This document shows, piece after piece, positions 15,897 to 24,598 of a stretch of 38,578 bases of DNA. The notes beneath the pieces are model-generated. The model was given only the letters and a program-made list of their open reading frames with translations. It was not told the DNA's origin and did no database searches. Source of the stretch: Clostridiales bacterium (GTDB taxonomy: Bacteria; Bacillota; Clostridia; Oscillospirales; Oscillospiraceae); NCBI GenBank assembly GCA_021200895.1, contig JAJQFX010000294.1, positions 1-38,578 of the forward strand, written 5' to 3'. The first letter of the stretch is position 1. Each line of letters opens with the position of its first letter. A program made the position numbers and the translations under genes.

Positions 15897-16328
15897 TTAG
15901 TCGCCAATCGTCACGCCCATGGAGCGCGCAGTGCCGGCGATCATGGACATAGCGGCCTCCAGGGATGCAGCGTTCAGGTCAGGCATCTTGGTCTCGGCGA
16001 TTTTCTGCAAATCGGCCTTGGACAGGACGGCGACCTTCTTCTTGTTCGGCTCACCGGAAGCGGTTTCGATGTTGCAGGCCTTTTTAATCAGCACAGCAGC
16101 AGGGGGGGTCTTGGTCACGAACGTGAAGGAACGGTCGGCATAGACGGTGATCACCACAGGGATAATCAGGCCCATGTCCTTCTTGGTGCGCTCGTTAAAT
16201 TCCTTTGTAAAGGCGGCAATGTTGACGCCGTGCTGGCCCAGTGCGGGGCCGACAGGGGGCGCGGGAGTTGCCTTGCCTGCGGGGATCTGCAGCTTTACAT
16301 AGCCAGTAATTTTCTTCGCTTTTGCCAC
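15897..16328 (-). CDS. rplK: Ribosomal protein L11
   Basis: 143 residues if started at the GTG at 16328 ([20 protein letters not shown]). This GTG is eight bases after AGGAGG, while an earlier GTG lies inside the ribosome site. Characteristic [19 protein letters not shown] and the C-terminal [26 protein letters not shown]. It binds the GTPase-associated centre of 23S rRNA. Part of the rpmG-secE-nusG-rplK-rplA run. Confidence 0.97.
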   Translation of the reverse strand: MAKAKKITGYVKLQIPAGKATPAPPVGPALGQHGVNIAAFTKEFNERTKKDMGLIIPVVITVYADRSFTFVTKTPPAAVLIKKACNIETASGEPNKKKVAVLSKADLQKIAETKMPDLNAASLEAAMSMIAGTARSMGVTIGD

Positions 16329-16375
16329 GAAGAACACCTCCTAAGAATAGTGAAATAAAAATAGTTGTTTGAGCT

Positions 16376-16921
16376 TCAGTCCGGTTCGATAAGCTCAACC
16401 TGATTCAAATCCAGTTCCACCGGGGTCTCCCGGCCGAACATGGAAACGTTCACGCGGACTTTGCCTTTGCTGACGTCAAGTTCGTCAACCACGCCGATGA
16501 AGGTGTTCAGCGGGCCGTCGGTGATGCGAACAGTGCTGCCCACCTCGTAGGCCACGGTGATTTCCTTCTTGTCCACCCCCAGGGCGGCGATCTCATCATC
16601 GGTCAGGGGGATGGCGTTGTTGCCCTCACCCACAAAGCCGGTCACGCCCCGGATGTTGCGGACGATGTGCCAGGTCTCATCGGTCAGCACCATTTTGACC
16701 AGCACATAGCCGGGAAAAACCTTGCGCTCCACCGTTTTCGGGCCGTTGTCCGTGATTTCGGTGACGGTTTCCATGGGGATGGAAACCATTTGAATCACGT
16801 CCTGAAGCCCGCGGTTATCGACGTACTTGGTGATTGTGCTGGCCACCGCATTCTCATAACCGGAATAGGTGTGCACCACATACCACTTCGCTTCAAAACC
16901 CATCTGCGTATTATCAAGCAT
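16376..16921 (-). CDS. nusG: Transcription elongation/antitermination factor NusG
   Basis: 181 residues. NGN domain with AKWYVVHTYSGYENAVAS (about 11-28), KVFPGYVLVKM and WHIVRNIRGVTGFVG, then a KOW domain with VGSTVRITDGPLNTFIGVVDELD. It binds RNA polymerase and modulates pausing, termination and coupling to ribosomes. The ATG is preceded by GAGGTG with seven-base spacing. Only 11 bp follow the secE stop, so the two are co-translated. Confidence 0.98.
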   Translation of the reverse strand: MLDNTQMGFEAKWYVVHTYSGYENAVASTITKYVDNRGLQDVIQMVSIPMETVTEITDNGPKTVERKVFPGYVLVKMVLTDETWHIVRNIRGVTGFVGEGNNAIPLTDDEIAALGVDKKEITVAYEVGSTVRITDGPLNTFIGVVDELDVSKGKVRVNVSMFGRETPVELDLNQVELIEPD

Positions 16922-16932
16922 GACCGGTCACC

Positions 16933-17301
16933 TCAGCCCTGGAACAGGTTGACCAGGGCGCGGATGATGGCGGCTGCCAGCGCGTCAAAGACCCAGATGC
17001 AGACGCCCACTGCCAGGATGCAGACCAGCACCACCAGGCAGTTCTTCAGCAACTCTTTCCGGGTGGGCCAGTGAACCTTTTTCAGCTCCACCCTCATGTC
17101 ATGGCACCAGTCCTTCGCCTTCCGGAAGACGCGGACGAAGAAGTTGGGCTTCTTCTCGCTCTTGGCGTCCTTTTTGCTGCTCTCGGCCTTCTTCTTGGCC
17201 TTGGTGGGCTCTTCCACGGCTTCTGTTTCGTTCACAGTTTTGGTCTCTTCCGCGACCTCAGGGCTGGATGTGCCCTTGGCTTTTTTTGCGTTTTTCGCCA
17301 T
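16933..17301 (-). CDS. secE: Preprotein translocase subunit SecE
   Basis: 122 residues from MAKNAKKAKGTSSPE at 17301, chosen by AAAGGTG seven bases upstream. The first 55 residues are a Lys/Glu-rich, Ser/Thr-rich extension, longer than the roughly 60-residue minimal SecE. The conserved part is VELKKVHWPTRKELLKN followed by one membrane helix (LVVLVCILAVGVCIWVF). Together with SecY and SecG it forms the export channel. Location between rpmG and nusG is the standard Bacillota arrangement. Confidence 0.96.
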   Translation of the reverse strand: MAKNAKKAKGTSSPEVAEETKTVNETEAVEEPTKAKKKAESSKKDAKSEKKPNFFVRVFRKAKDWCHDMRVELKKVHWPTRKELLKNCLVVLVCILAVGVCIWVFDALAAAIIRALVNLFQG

Positions 17302-17338
17302 ATTCATACACCTTTCTTGTGAATTACGCAGTTGCCGC

Positions 17339-17509
17339 TTACTTCGCTTCAACGTGCTCGGTGTGCTTCCGGCAGAAGGGACAGTACTTGTTCATCTTGA
17401 GACGGTCGGGAGTGTTCTTCTTGTTCTTCATGGTGTTGTAGTTTCTCTGCTTGCACTCGGAGCACCGCAAGGTGATCTTTTGCCGTGCACCAGCCTTCGC
17501 TTTTGCCAT
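17339..17509 (-). CDS. rpmG: Ribosomal protein L33, zinc-binding (C4) form
   Basis: 56 residues from [20 protein letters not shown] at 17509, eight bases after AGGAGG. Two CxxC pairs (CSEC and CPFC) show the zinc-binding paralogue rather than the cysteine-free form made under zinc limitation. First gene of the operon leading to secE, nusG and the L11/L1 genes. A longer upstream frame has no ribosome site. Confidence 0.96.
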   Translation of the reverse strand: MAKAKAGARQKITLRCSECKQRNYNTMKNKKNTPDRLKMNKYCPFCRKHTEHVEAK

Positions 17510-17550
17510 TTTCGGCACCTCCTTGGTTTCGTAATCTGTGTGGGTCAAAT

Positions 17551-17570
17551 AGAAAAGCCGGAACTCCGGC
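17551..17570 (-). terminator. Possible attenuator in the rpmG leader
   Basis: On the minus strand a short GC stem GCCGG/CCGGC (17557-17570, 4-nt loop) is followed by TTTTCTATTT, about 45 bp before the rpmG start and about 190 nt after the promoter. Weak and short, so it may be an attenuator or chance. The rest of the leader (17571-17760) shows nothing I can assign. Confidence 0.35.
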
Positions 17571-17765
17571 AGGTTGACCCGTTACAGGGAATGCCGCCGA
17601 ACTTCCGGCCTGAACGCCACAGAAAACCCCTGCGGCACAAACAGTCAAAGAAAGGTTCGGCAGAAACGCTGCCTCCCTGCTATGGCGCACCGGATGCGCC
17701 CCGCAGGAGCACCTTCATGCGTAAAAATGCGCACAAAAAGAAAACCCCTGCTCACAGGTAGTATT

Positions 17766-17794
17766 ACTATACCACGGAGCAGGAGCGCTGTCAA
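17766..17794 (-). promoter_or_regulatory. Promoter of rpmG-secE-nusG-rplK-rplA
   Basis: Minus strand: -35 TTGACA (17789-17794), 17 bp, -10 TATAGT (17766-17771). Leaves a leader of roughly 250 nt before rpmG. Confidence 0.8.
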
Positions 17795-17828
17795 GCGTTT
17801 TGCGGCAAAAAAATTCCGCTGTCTCTGT

Positions 17829-17864
17829 GTTGTCAAGTGATGTGACCACTAGCAGGAGGCATAC
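17829..17864. repeat. Dispersed ~36-bp repeat, copy 2 (copy 1 at 837-872)
   Basis: Begins GTTGTCAAGTGATGTGACC and shares the blocks GTTGTCAA, TGATGTG, GCAGGAGG and TAC with the copy at 837-872 in the same orientation. Here it sits about 40 bp upstream of the rpmG operon -35 box and holds an additional TTGACA on the minus strand that has no good -10 partner. Confidence 0.6.
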
Positions 17865-17966
17865 TACAAAGAGTTTTACAAGGCCGTCTTGCCTACATTC
17901 ACAGGCTCTGCTGCTTTGCTCATGCTGATTTCTTCTGTGCGGATTGTTTTCTGCCTGGACGTAACA

Positions 17967-18023
17967 ATGCTCCCTCCATAAGAAACAGTGTTTTCAGTTC
18001 ACTGTCTCTTGTAGAGGGAGCAT
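17967..18023. other. 57-nt hairpin in a gene-free stretch
   Basis: Nested complementary arms: ATGCTCCCTC (17967-17976) with GAGGGAGCAT (18014-18023), and inside them AAGAAACAGTG with CACTGTCTCTT (one mismatch). The loop is about 9 nt. It lies in the gap 17837-18177 between the rpmG operon promoter and the end of bcd, where I see no gene. No U-tract follows on either strand (a short CATATTAA on plus), so a terminator is not clear. It could be a structured RNA, a mobile palindrome or an mRNA 3' structure. Confidence 0.5.
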
Positions 18024-18177
18024 ATTAAGGCCAGGCGGCAATTTTGCTGTTCTTTGAACGATGAAATCCTGCTGTACAGCTGCGTTATGCGCCTCAACCC
18101 AGGATAGATTGTGTTTTAAGCTGACGGCATTAACCGGAAGCGATGGATAGAAAGGCGGCCAAAGGCGGCCCGCACCC

Positions 18178-19318
18178 TTACCGCACCCCCATAGCCCGGG
18201 AAATGACGATTTTCTGGGCCTCCGAGGTGCCCTCGTAAATTTCCGTCACCTTGGCGTCCCGCATCATCCGTTCGATGGGGTAGGCCCGGGTGTAGCCGTA
18301 GCCGCCGAAGAGCTGGAGGCAGGCCCGAGTCACCTCATTGGCGTTCTCTGAGGCGAACAGCTTCGCCATGGCTGCCTCCTTGCCGAAGGGCTTGCCCCCG
18401 TCCCGGAGGGCGGCGGCCCGCCAGGCCATCAGCCGGGCGGCGTCCGTTTTCGTCTGGAGAGAGGCCAGCACGAACTGGGTGTTCTGGAACTGGGAAATGC
18501 GTTTGCCGAACTGCACCCGCTGGCTGACGTACTCCTTCGTCTGGTCAATGGCCCCCTGGGCGATGCCCACGGACTGGGTGGCGATGCCAATACGGCCGCA
18601 GTCCAGCCCGGACAGGGCGATTTTCATGCCCTTGCCCTCCCGGCCCAGCCGGTCACGAACGGGTACCCGGCAGTCCTGCAAAATCACCTCGCAGGTGGCG
18701 CTGGCGTGGAGGCCCATCTTCTCCTCCGGCGGGCCTACGGTGAGGCCGGGATTGTCGGCGCTGACTAAGAAGGCGGTGATGCCCTTCGTTCCCTTTGACC
18801 GGTCAGTGGAGGCCAGGATGATGTAAAAGCCCCGCGTGGCCCGCGTTGGTGATGAAGGTCTTGCTGCCGTTCAGGACATAGTCCTCCCCCTCCCGGACGG
18901 CCATGGTGCTGACGGTGGCGGCGTCGGTTCCCGCATCCGGCTCTGTCAGGGCGAAGGAGCAAAGGGTGTCCCGGTTCATCCGGGGGAGCCACTGGGCCTT
19001 CTGCTCCGCTGAGCCGAACCGGTTCAGCAGGTACATACAAAGCCCCCCGTGGACGGAGGTGATGACCGCCGTGGAGGCGCAGCACTTGGCCAGCTCCTCC
19101 AGCATGAGGACGTAACTCACCGTGTCTCCGCCCGCGCCGCCGTACTCCTTGGGGCAGCAGATGCCGAAGAAGCCGTAGCGGAACAGCTTGTCCACCGTCT
19201 CCTGGGGGAAGCGGCTGTCTTTATCGATTTCCGCGGCGATGGGGGCCACCTCGTTCTGGGCGAAGTCGCGGGCCAGCTTCTGCACCAGCTGCTGTTCGGG
19301 GGTCAGGTCAAACAACAA
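18178..19318 (-). CDS. bcd: Short-chain (butyryl-type) acyl-CoA dehydrogenase, one single-base insertion
   Basis: Two frames join after dropping one base at about 18832-18835 (GCGGGG where GCGGG restores GFYIILASTDRS). The result is about 379 residues, exactly the family length. The start is a TTG (MLFDLTPEQQL) overlapping the hbd stop, eight bases after AAGGGGG. FAD-binding features include CSFALTEPDAGTDA and YVLNGSKTFITN. The catalytic Glu lies in IYEGTSEAQKIVISRAMG. It reduces crotonyl-CoA to butyryl-CoA, normally with an electron-transfer flavoprotein, but etfAB are not in this window. Symbol given by homology and context. Chain-length preference is inferred. Confidence 0.85.
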
Positions 19319-20171
19319 CTTTTTTGCCCCCTTCGTAGCGGTAGAAGCCGCGGCCCACCTTCTTCCCCAGCCAGCCTGCGTCCACATAGTTCTGGAGCAG
19401 GGGGCAGGGGTGGTACTTCTCCTGGCCGTAGCCCTCGTAAATCACCTGCTGGATGGACAGCACCGTATCCAGCCCGATGAGGTCTGCCGTCTCCAGCGGC
19501 CCCATGGGGTGGTTCATGCCGTAGCGCATCACGTTATCAATGCCCTCTACCGTGGCGGTGCCGTCGTACAGGCACCAGATGGCCTCGTTGATGAGAGCCT
19601 GGAGCACCCGGTTGGAGACGAAGCCGGGCACGTCCCGCACCTCCACCGCCACCTTGCCCAGCTCCCGGGCCAGGATGGCGACCTGCTTCATGGTGTCCTT
19701 GCTGGTGGCAAGGCCGGGGATGATCTCCACCAGCTTCATCACGGGGACCGGATTCATAAAGTGCATCCCCACCACCTTCTCCGGTCGGTGGGTATAGGAG
19801 GCCAGCCGGGTGATGGGCAGGGAGGAGGTGTTGCTGGCGAAGATGCAGCTGCCCTGACAGATGTCGTCCAGTTCCTTCAGCACGGAGCCCTTCAGGGCCT
19901 CGTCCTCCGCCAGGGCCTCAAACACCATGTCGCACCGCTCTGCGTCCCGGAGGCTGTGGGAGGCGTGTACGTCCTTCAGCACATGGGCCACGCTCTCCTC
20001 CGTCCGGCGGCCCTTGGCCACCGCCCGTTTCAGCCGCTCGGCAATGTTGCGGATGCCCTGCTCCGGGGCGGTATGATCCAGATTGTTCAGCAGGGTGACG
20101 TGCCCGGCTTCCGCCATCACCTGGGCGATGCCCTGGCCCATCTGTCCTGCGCCGATCACCATGATTCTCAT
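19308..20171 (-). CDS. hbd: 3-hydroxybutyryl-CoA dehydrogenase
   Basis: 287 residues from MRIMVIGAGQMGQGIAQVMAEAGH at 20171, eight bases after AGGAG. Rossmann fold GAGQMGQGIAQV, ASNTSSLPIT, the catalytic His segment GMHFMNPVPVMKLVEII and NRVLQALINEAIW match the NAD(P)-dependent HBD family, which reduces acetoacetyl-CoA. Forty-six bases after the thiolase gene, and its last codons overlap the acyl-CoA dehydrogenase start, so the three form one operon. Confidence 0.96.
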   Translation of the reverse strand: MRIMVIGAGQMGQGIAQVMAEAGHVTLLNNLDHTAPEQGIRNIAERLKRAVAKGRRTEESVAHVLKDVHASHSLRDAERCDMVFEALAEDEALKGSVLKELDDICQGSCIFASNTSSLPITRLASYTHRPEKVVGMHFMNPVPVMKLVEIIPGLATSKDTMKQVAILARELGKVAVEVRDVPGFVSNRVLQALINEAIWCLYDGTATVEGIDNVMRYGMNHPMGPLETADLIGLDTVLSIQQVIYEGYGQEKYHPCPLLQNYVDAGWLGKKVGRGFYRYEGGKKVVV

Positions 20172-20217
20172 AGTCCGTTCTCCTGTTTTATCTGATGTTT
20201 TCTCTGATTTATAATCG

Positions 20218-21411
20218 TTATTCCACCGTAATCCAGACGGCGTCGCCCTGGCCCATGCCGGAGCAGATGGCGCACACACCGCTGTGCTGGCCCCGGCGCT
20301 TCAACTCCCAAATCATGGTCATCAGCACTCTGGCTCCGGTTGCCCCGATGGGGTGGCCCACCGCCACAGCGCCGCCGTTGACGTTCACCTTCTCGTCCAT
20401 CTCGTCCCAGCTCATGCCCAGGATTTTCAGGCCGCTGACCAGGGGAACGGCGGCAAAGGCCTCGTTGATCTCCATCACGTCAAAGTCCTTCAGGGTCAGG
20501 CCGTACTTATCCATCAATGCCTGAATGGACAGGCCCGGCACCGTGGAGATATAGCGGGACTCCCGGGACACCTGGGCATAGCCCCGGATGGTGGCCAGCA
20601 CCGGCAGCCCCAGCTTGTCCGCCTGGCTACGGCTCATCACCACTACGGCGGAAGCGCCGTCATTGGTGCCAGGGGCGTTGCCCGCGGTGATGGCCCCGTC
20701 GGGAACGAACAGGGGTTTCAGCTTCGCCAGGCCCTCCATGGTGGTGCCGGGGCGGGGAGCCTCGTCCTTGGAGACGGTAATGGTGGCCTTCCGCTGCTTG
20801 ACCTCTACGGGGAAGCGCTCATCGTCAAACGCGCCCTTCGCTTCGCCCTCGGCCCACTTCTGCTGGCTGCGGACGGCCCAGCGATCCATCTCCTCCCGGG
20901 TGACGCCGTACTCCGTAGCCACCTGGCCGCCGATGACTGCCACGTGAACGTCGTTTTCCGGGCACCACAGCCCGTCCTTCACCATGGAGTCCACCATCTT
21001 GCCGTCGAACATCCGCTGGCCCCAGCGGGCGTCGGGCAGCAGATAGGGCGCGTTGGACATGGACTCCATGCCCCCCGCCACGATGGTGTTGGCGTCTCCG
21101 GCCTTGATGATTTGGGCAGCCAGTTCCACCGCCTTCAATGCGCTGCCGCACACCTTATTGATGGTGAAGGAGGGGACGTTGTGGGGGATGCCCCCCTTGA
21201 CGGCCGCCTGCCGGGCGGGCACCTGCCCCACCCCGGCGGGCACCACAATGCCCATAATGGCCTCGTCCACCACGTCACCGGTGATGTGCGCCCGGGAAAG
21301 GGCCTCCCTGATGGCCATGCCACCCAGTTCCGGGGCCTGATAGCCTGCCAATACGCCGCCAAACTTACCGAACGGCGTCCGCGCCACGCTTACAATTACG
21401 ATTTCTTCCAT
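20218..21411 (-). CDS. thlA: Acetyl-CoA acetyltransferase (thiolase)
   Basis: 397 residues, normal for biosynthetic thiolase. Nucleophilic Cys in INKVCGSALKAVELAA (about 87-91), NEAFAAVPL, GHPIGATGARVLMT and the second Cys in CAICSGMGQGDAV are all present. It condenses two acetyl-CoA to acetoacetyl-CoA, the entry to butyrate formation. First gene of the thl-hbd-bcd operon, with a promoter at 21481-21509. Confidence 0.96.
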   Translation of the reverse strand: MEEIVIVSVARTPFGKFGGVLAGYQAPELGGMAIREALSRAHITGDVVDEAIMGIVVPAGVGQVPARQAAVKGGIPHNVPSFTINKVCGSALKAVELAAQIIKAGDANTIVAGGMESMSNAPYLLPDARWGQRMFDGKMVDSMVKDGLWCPENDVHVAVIGGQVATEYGVTREEMDRWAVRSQQKWAEGEAKGAFDDERFPVEVKQRKATITVSKDEAPRPGTTMEGLAKLKPLFVPDGAITAGNAPGTNDGASAVVVMSRSQADKLGLPVLATIRGYAQVSRESRYISTVPGLSIQALMDKYGLTLKDFDVMEINEAFAAVPLVSGLKILGMSWDEMDEKVNVNGGAVAVGHPIGATGARVLMTMIWELKRRGQHSGVCAICSGMGQGDAVWITVE

Positions 21412-21480
21412 ACTGCCCTCCAGGTCAATGGCGCGCTGCCCTCTGCTATCGCAGGCAGCGGCCTTCTAGTTTTCTTCTCT

Positions 21481-21509
21481 AGATTACATTGTCTTGCTCC
21501 ATTTGTCAA
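21481..21509 (-). promoter_or_regulatory. Promoter of thl-hbd-bcd
   Basis: Minus strand: -35 TTGACA (21504-21509), 17 bp, -10 TAATCT (21481-21486), about 70 bp before the thiolase start. It lies in the short gap after the penicillin-binding protein gene, whose transcripts may read through. Confidence 0.7.
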
Positions 21510-21539
21510 GGGAGAATTGCCGTTTTTTCCAGCCGCTTT

Positions 21540-24395
21540 TCAGCCCTCCGACGCTGCTTCCTCAGCCGTCTCGTCCGGTTGGGTGCTGCCAGCGTCCGCG
21601 CCGCCGGAATCGCTCTGGTCTGTATCGCCGCCGCTGTCGGACTCAGTGGAGCCGGAGGACTCGGTGGTTCCGGAGGATTCCGTCGTGCCGGAGGATTCTG
21701 TCGTTCCGGAGGATTCTGTCGTTCCGGAGGATTCGGTGGAACCGGAGGATTCCGTTGTGTCGGAGGAGCCGCTGGACGTACCGCTTCCCTCCGTGGTTCC
21801 GGTGGAGCCGGTTCCGCCGGAACTTTCCGCGCCGCTGCTCTGAGTGCTGTCCGACTGTTGGGTGTTGTCGGCGGAATCAGTGCTGTCAGAACTATTGGAA
21901 TTGCTGGAGTTGCCGGAATTTTTGGAGTTGCTGGACTTTTTCTCACTGTCGGAGGACTTCTCCCCGGAGCAGATACCATCCGCCTGGCACTCCTCCACGG
22001 TTTTCAGGCTCTCCTTGATGTTGGCCTGGGCTGCCGCTCCTGTCCGGGTATAGTCCAGCGCCACCACCTTTTTCGTGGACTTGCAGTTGCTGCCTGCGAT
22101 TTTCCCGCTGGACTTGCAGATGGTCAGGTAGGTGTGTACTGTGCAGGCAGTGGAGGGCTCGTCCCCCTTGACGTAGGTGCCGGTGGCCACGCAGCCCGCC
22201 TCCCGGCAGGCATCTGTGGGTATCCCGCCGGAGGCGGTGCAGTACTCCGCCGTCACCGTCTCCACGTCATAAGTTATCTCCTCCGGTGTCTCCTGCTCGC
22301 AAATCAGGGCCATGATTTCCTGCCAGATTTCGGTGGAGGGGTTGCCGGAATAGCTGATTTTCTCCTGGCTGTCATAGCCGCTCCAGACGGCGGCGGTATA
22401 GTCGCTGCTATAGCCGCAGAACCAGCGGTCATAGTCGTTGGTGGTGGTGCCGGTCTTACCGGCCACGTCCACGCCGCTGATGTTGGCGACGCCGTAGGCG
22501 GTGCCGGAGGGGTCTTCAATGACGGCCCGGAGCATCTCGGTGATATAGTAGCAGGTGCTTTCACTGAGGACGGCGCTGGCGGAGGCGGTGCCGCTGACGG
22601 TGACGACGCCCTCCGTATCCGCATCCGCCGTGTAGCCGTCGGTGGCCAGAATGATGTTCCCCTGGGCATCCAGCACTACGGTGTAGAGGTAGGGGGAAGT
22701 GTAGCTGCCGCCTCTGGGGAAGGTGGCGTAGGCCGCCGCCATCTCGTAGGTGGAGACGCCTCTGGTCTGGCCGCCCAGGGCCAGGGGGGCGTAGTCCAAA
22801 TCGGCCTCCTCCAGGCTGGTGATGCCGAAACGCTCCGTCAGGTAGTCATAGGCCATCTGGACGCCCTCTTTGTCCAGCACCTTCACCGCCAGGGTGTTCA
22901 GAGATTCCACCACGCCGACCCATACCGTGGTCAGCCCCCGGTAGTATCCCTCCGAGTTGGAGGGCCAGGGGTCATCGTCTGCGTCCAGCATAAAGGGGGA
23001 GTCGTCCACCACGGAATAGGGGGTGATCAGCCCCTCCTCCAGAGCGGGGGCGTAGACCGACAGGGGCTTGATGGAGGAGCCGCTGGGCCGCTTGGTGTCG
23101 GTGGCGCAGTTCCAGATGCGGTTGCCCTCCTTCTCTCCCACGCCGCCGGCCAGGGCCACCACCGCGCCGGTGTCGTTATCCACGATGGTGACGGCTGACA
23201 GCAGCTCCTGCCCGGTGGCGGAGTCGTAATCCGAAAAATAGCTCTCATCCGTGTAGATGGCGTCTACCGCGCTCTGCACCTCCGGGTCCAGGCAGCTGTA
23301 GATTTGCAGGCCGCCGGAGTACAGCAGGTTGGTGGCGGTCTGGCTGTCATAGCCGTAAGTCTCCTCCAGGTCGGCGATGACCTGCTCCACCACAGCGTCG
23401 GTGTACCAGCTATAGGTGTCGCCGGAAGAGGTGGTGTCGCCGGAGGAAGTGCTGTTCAGTGCCACCTCGATTTGATCCAGCGTCTCGTCATAGACGTAGG
23501 TGACGGTGCCGTCCTCGTCCGTCTCCGTGGGGAACACCAGGTTCCCCTCCTCGTCCGTGTCGGTGACGAAGCCCAGTTCAATGAGGGCCTCGTTGGCCTC
23601 CTCCTGGGAAATCATCTCCTGCTCCAGCATCTGGCTGATGACGATGCGCGCCCGGTCATGGTTTCGTTCCGGCCGGGTGTAGGGGTCGTAGAGGGAGGGG
23701 TTGTTGGTAATGGAGATGAGGGAGGCGCACTCCGCCAGGCTCAGTTCGCTGAGTTCCTTGCCGAAGTAGGTCTCCGCCGCCGTTACTACGCCGTAGCAGC
23801 CGTGGCCCAGGTAGATTTCGTTCAGGTACCACTCCATGGTCTCCTCCTTGGAGTGGGTGCTGTCAAACTCCAGGGCTTCGAAAATTTCCAGCACCTTCCG
23901 CTTCACCGTCACCTCGTCCTGCTGGGTCAGGTTCTTGATGAGCTGCTGGGTGATGGTGCTGCCCCCCTGCACGTCCTGGCCGGTGAACATATAGACCACC
24001 GCCGCCGCCGTGCGCACCCAGTCCACGCCGTGGTGCGTCCAGAAGCGCTTATCCTCGATGGCCACGGTGGCGTTGACCAGCATTTCGGGAATGTCCTCAT
24101 AGTCCACCCACACCCGGTTCTCCGCCGCGTACAGCGTTTGCAGAGTCTGATAACTCCCCGTATCCTCGTCGTAATAGTAAATGCTGGAGGAAAGATCCGT
24201 GTCGCTGGCTACGGTGTTCAGGTTGGAAGTCTCCACCTGGGGCAAAATCACATCCTGCACATAGCTGGCCGCATAGCAGGCTACCATCCCCAGGGTCAGC
24301 AGCCCTACCAGCAGCAGCGTCCCCAGGACGATGAAGAACCATTTGAAAATCGCACCGACCACATGGCCGACGCCCCGTCTGTTCGTGCGCGCCAA
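21540..24395 (-). CDS. Class A penicillin-binding protein (PBP1A type)
   Basis: 951 residues from a TTG start at 24395, nine bases after AGGAGG. An N-terminal membrane anchor (about 15-45) is followed by the GT51 glycosyltransferase domain (EDKRFWTHHGVDW about 113-125; GGSTITQQLIKN about 144-155). The transpeptidase domain has SSIK (Ser440, Lys443), SLN (about 498) and KTGT (about 647). It polymerises and cross-links peptidoglycan outside the membrane. The last 130 residues or so are a low-complexity Ser/Gly/Thr/Glu tail with repeats of SSGTTE, encoded by 15-18-bp repeats around 21650-21750, and probably disordered in the wall. Confidence 0.95.
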   Translation of the reverse strand: MARTNRRGVGHVVGAIFKWFFIVLGTLLLVGLLTLGMVACYAASYVQDVILPQVETSNLNTVASDTDLSSSIYYYDEDTGSYQTLQTLYAAENRVWVDYEDIPEMLVNATVAIEDKRFWTHHGVDWVRTAAAVVYMFTGQDVQGGSTITQQLIKNLTQQDEVTVKRKVLEIFEALEFDSTHSKEETMEWYLNEIYLGHGCYGVVTAAETYFGKELSELSLAECASLISITNNPSLYDPYTRPERNHDRARIVISQMLEQEMISQEEANEALIELGFVTDTDEEGNLVFPTETDEDGTVTYVYDETLDQIEVALNSTSSGDTTSSGDTYSWYTDAVVEQVIADLEETYGYDSQTATNLLYSGGLQIYSCLDPEVQSAVDAIYTDESYFSDYDSATGQELLSAVTIVDNDTGAVVALAGGVGEKEGNRIWNCATDTKRPSGSSIKPLSVYAPALEEGLITPYSVVDDSPFMLDADDDPWPSNSEGYYRGLTTVWVGVVESLNTLAVKVLDKEGVQMAYDYLTERFGITSLEEADLDYAPLALGGQTRGVSTYEMAAAYATFPRGGSYTSPYLYTVVLDAQGNIILATDGYTADADTEGVVTVSGTASASAVLSESTCYYITEMLRAVIEDPSGTAYGVANISGVDVAGKTGTTTNDYDRWFCGYSSDYTAAVWSGYDSQEKISYSGNPSTEIWQEIMALICEQETPEEITYDVETVTAEYCTASGGIPTDACREAGCVATGTYVKGDEPSTACTVHTYLTICKSSGKIAGSNCKSTKKVVALDYTRTGAAAQANIKESLKTVEECQADGICSGEKSSDSEKKSSNSKNSGNSSNSNSSDSTDSADNTQQSDSTQSSGAESSGGTGSTGTTEGSGTSSGSSDTTESSGSTESSGTTESSGTTESSGTTESSGTTESSGSTESDSGGDTDQSDSGGADAGSTQPDETAEEAASEG
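21650..21750. repeat. Short tandem repeats encoding the PBP tail
   Basis: Repeated units close to GGAGGATTCNGTCGTTCC (plus strand) code for SSGTTE-type hexapeptides in the C-terminal tail. At least five consecutive units are recognisable. Such arrays vary in copy number by slippage. Confidence 0.75.
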
Positions 24396-24475
24396 TCTGC
24401 TGCACCTCCTGTAAAAACGCTCCCAAAGTTCGCCGGAAGCGCCGCCTGACCGGTGGGCGCGACCGTCTTTCGCCT

Positions 24476-24504
24476 ATTATACCACGGCTGTCAATTCCTT
24501 ACAA
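24476..24504 (-). promoter_or_regulatory. Promoter of the penicillin-binding protein gene
   Basis: Minus strand: -35 TTGTAA (24499-24504), 17 bp, consensus -10 TATAAT (24476-24481). A TTGACA also lies only seven bases from the -10 and is too close to pair with it. Confidence 0.65.
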
Positions 24505-24522
24505 TGGCGTTCACACGAATTT

Positions 24523-24552
24523 TTGTTTACTTTTGTGAAACATGGGTATACT
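24523..24552 (+). promoter_or_regulatory. Promoter of the BofC-like gene, divergent from the PBP promoter
   Basis: -35 TTGTTT (24523-24528), 18 bp, -10 TATACT (24547-24552), about 45 bp before the ATG. Confidence 0.55.
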
Positions 24553-24598
24553 GGCTGTATCCCATGCTACATCTTAACTGTACAAAAGGAGTATCCCT

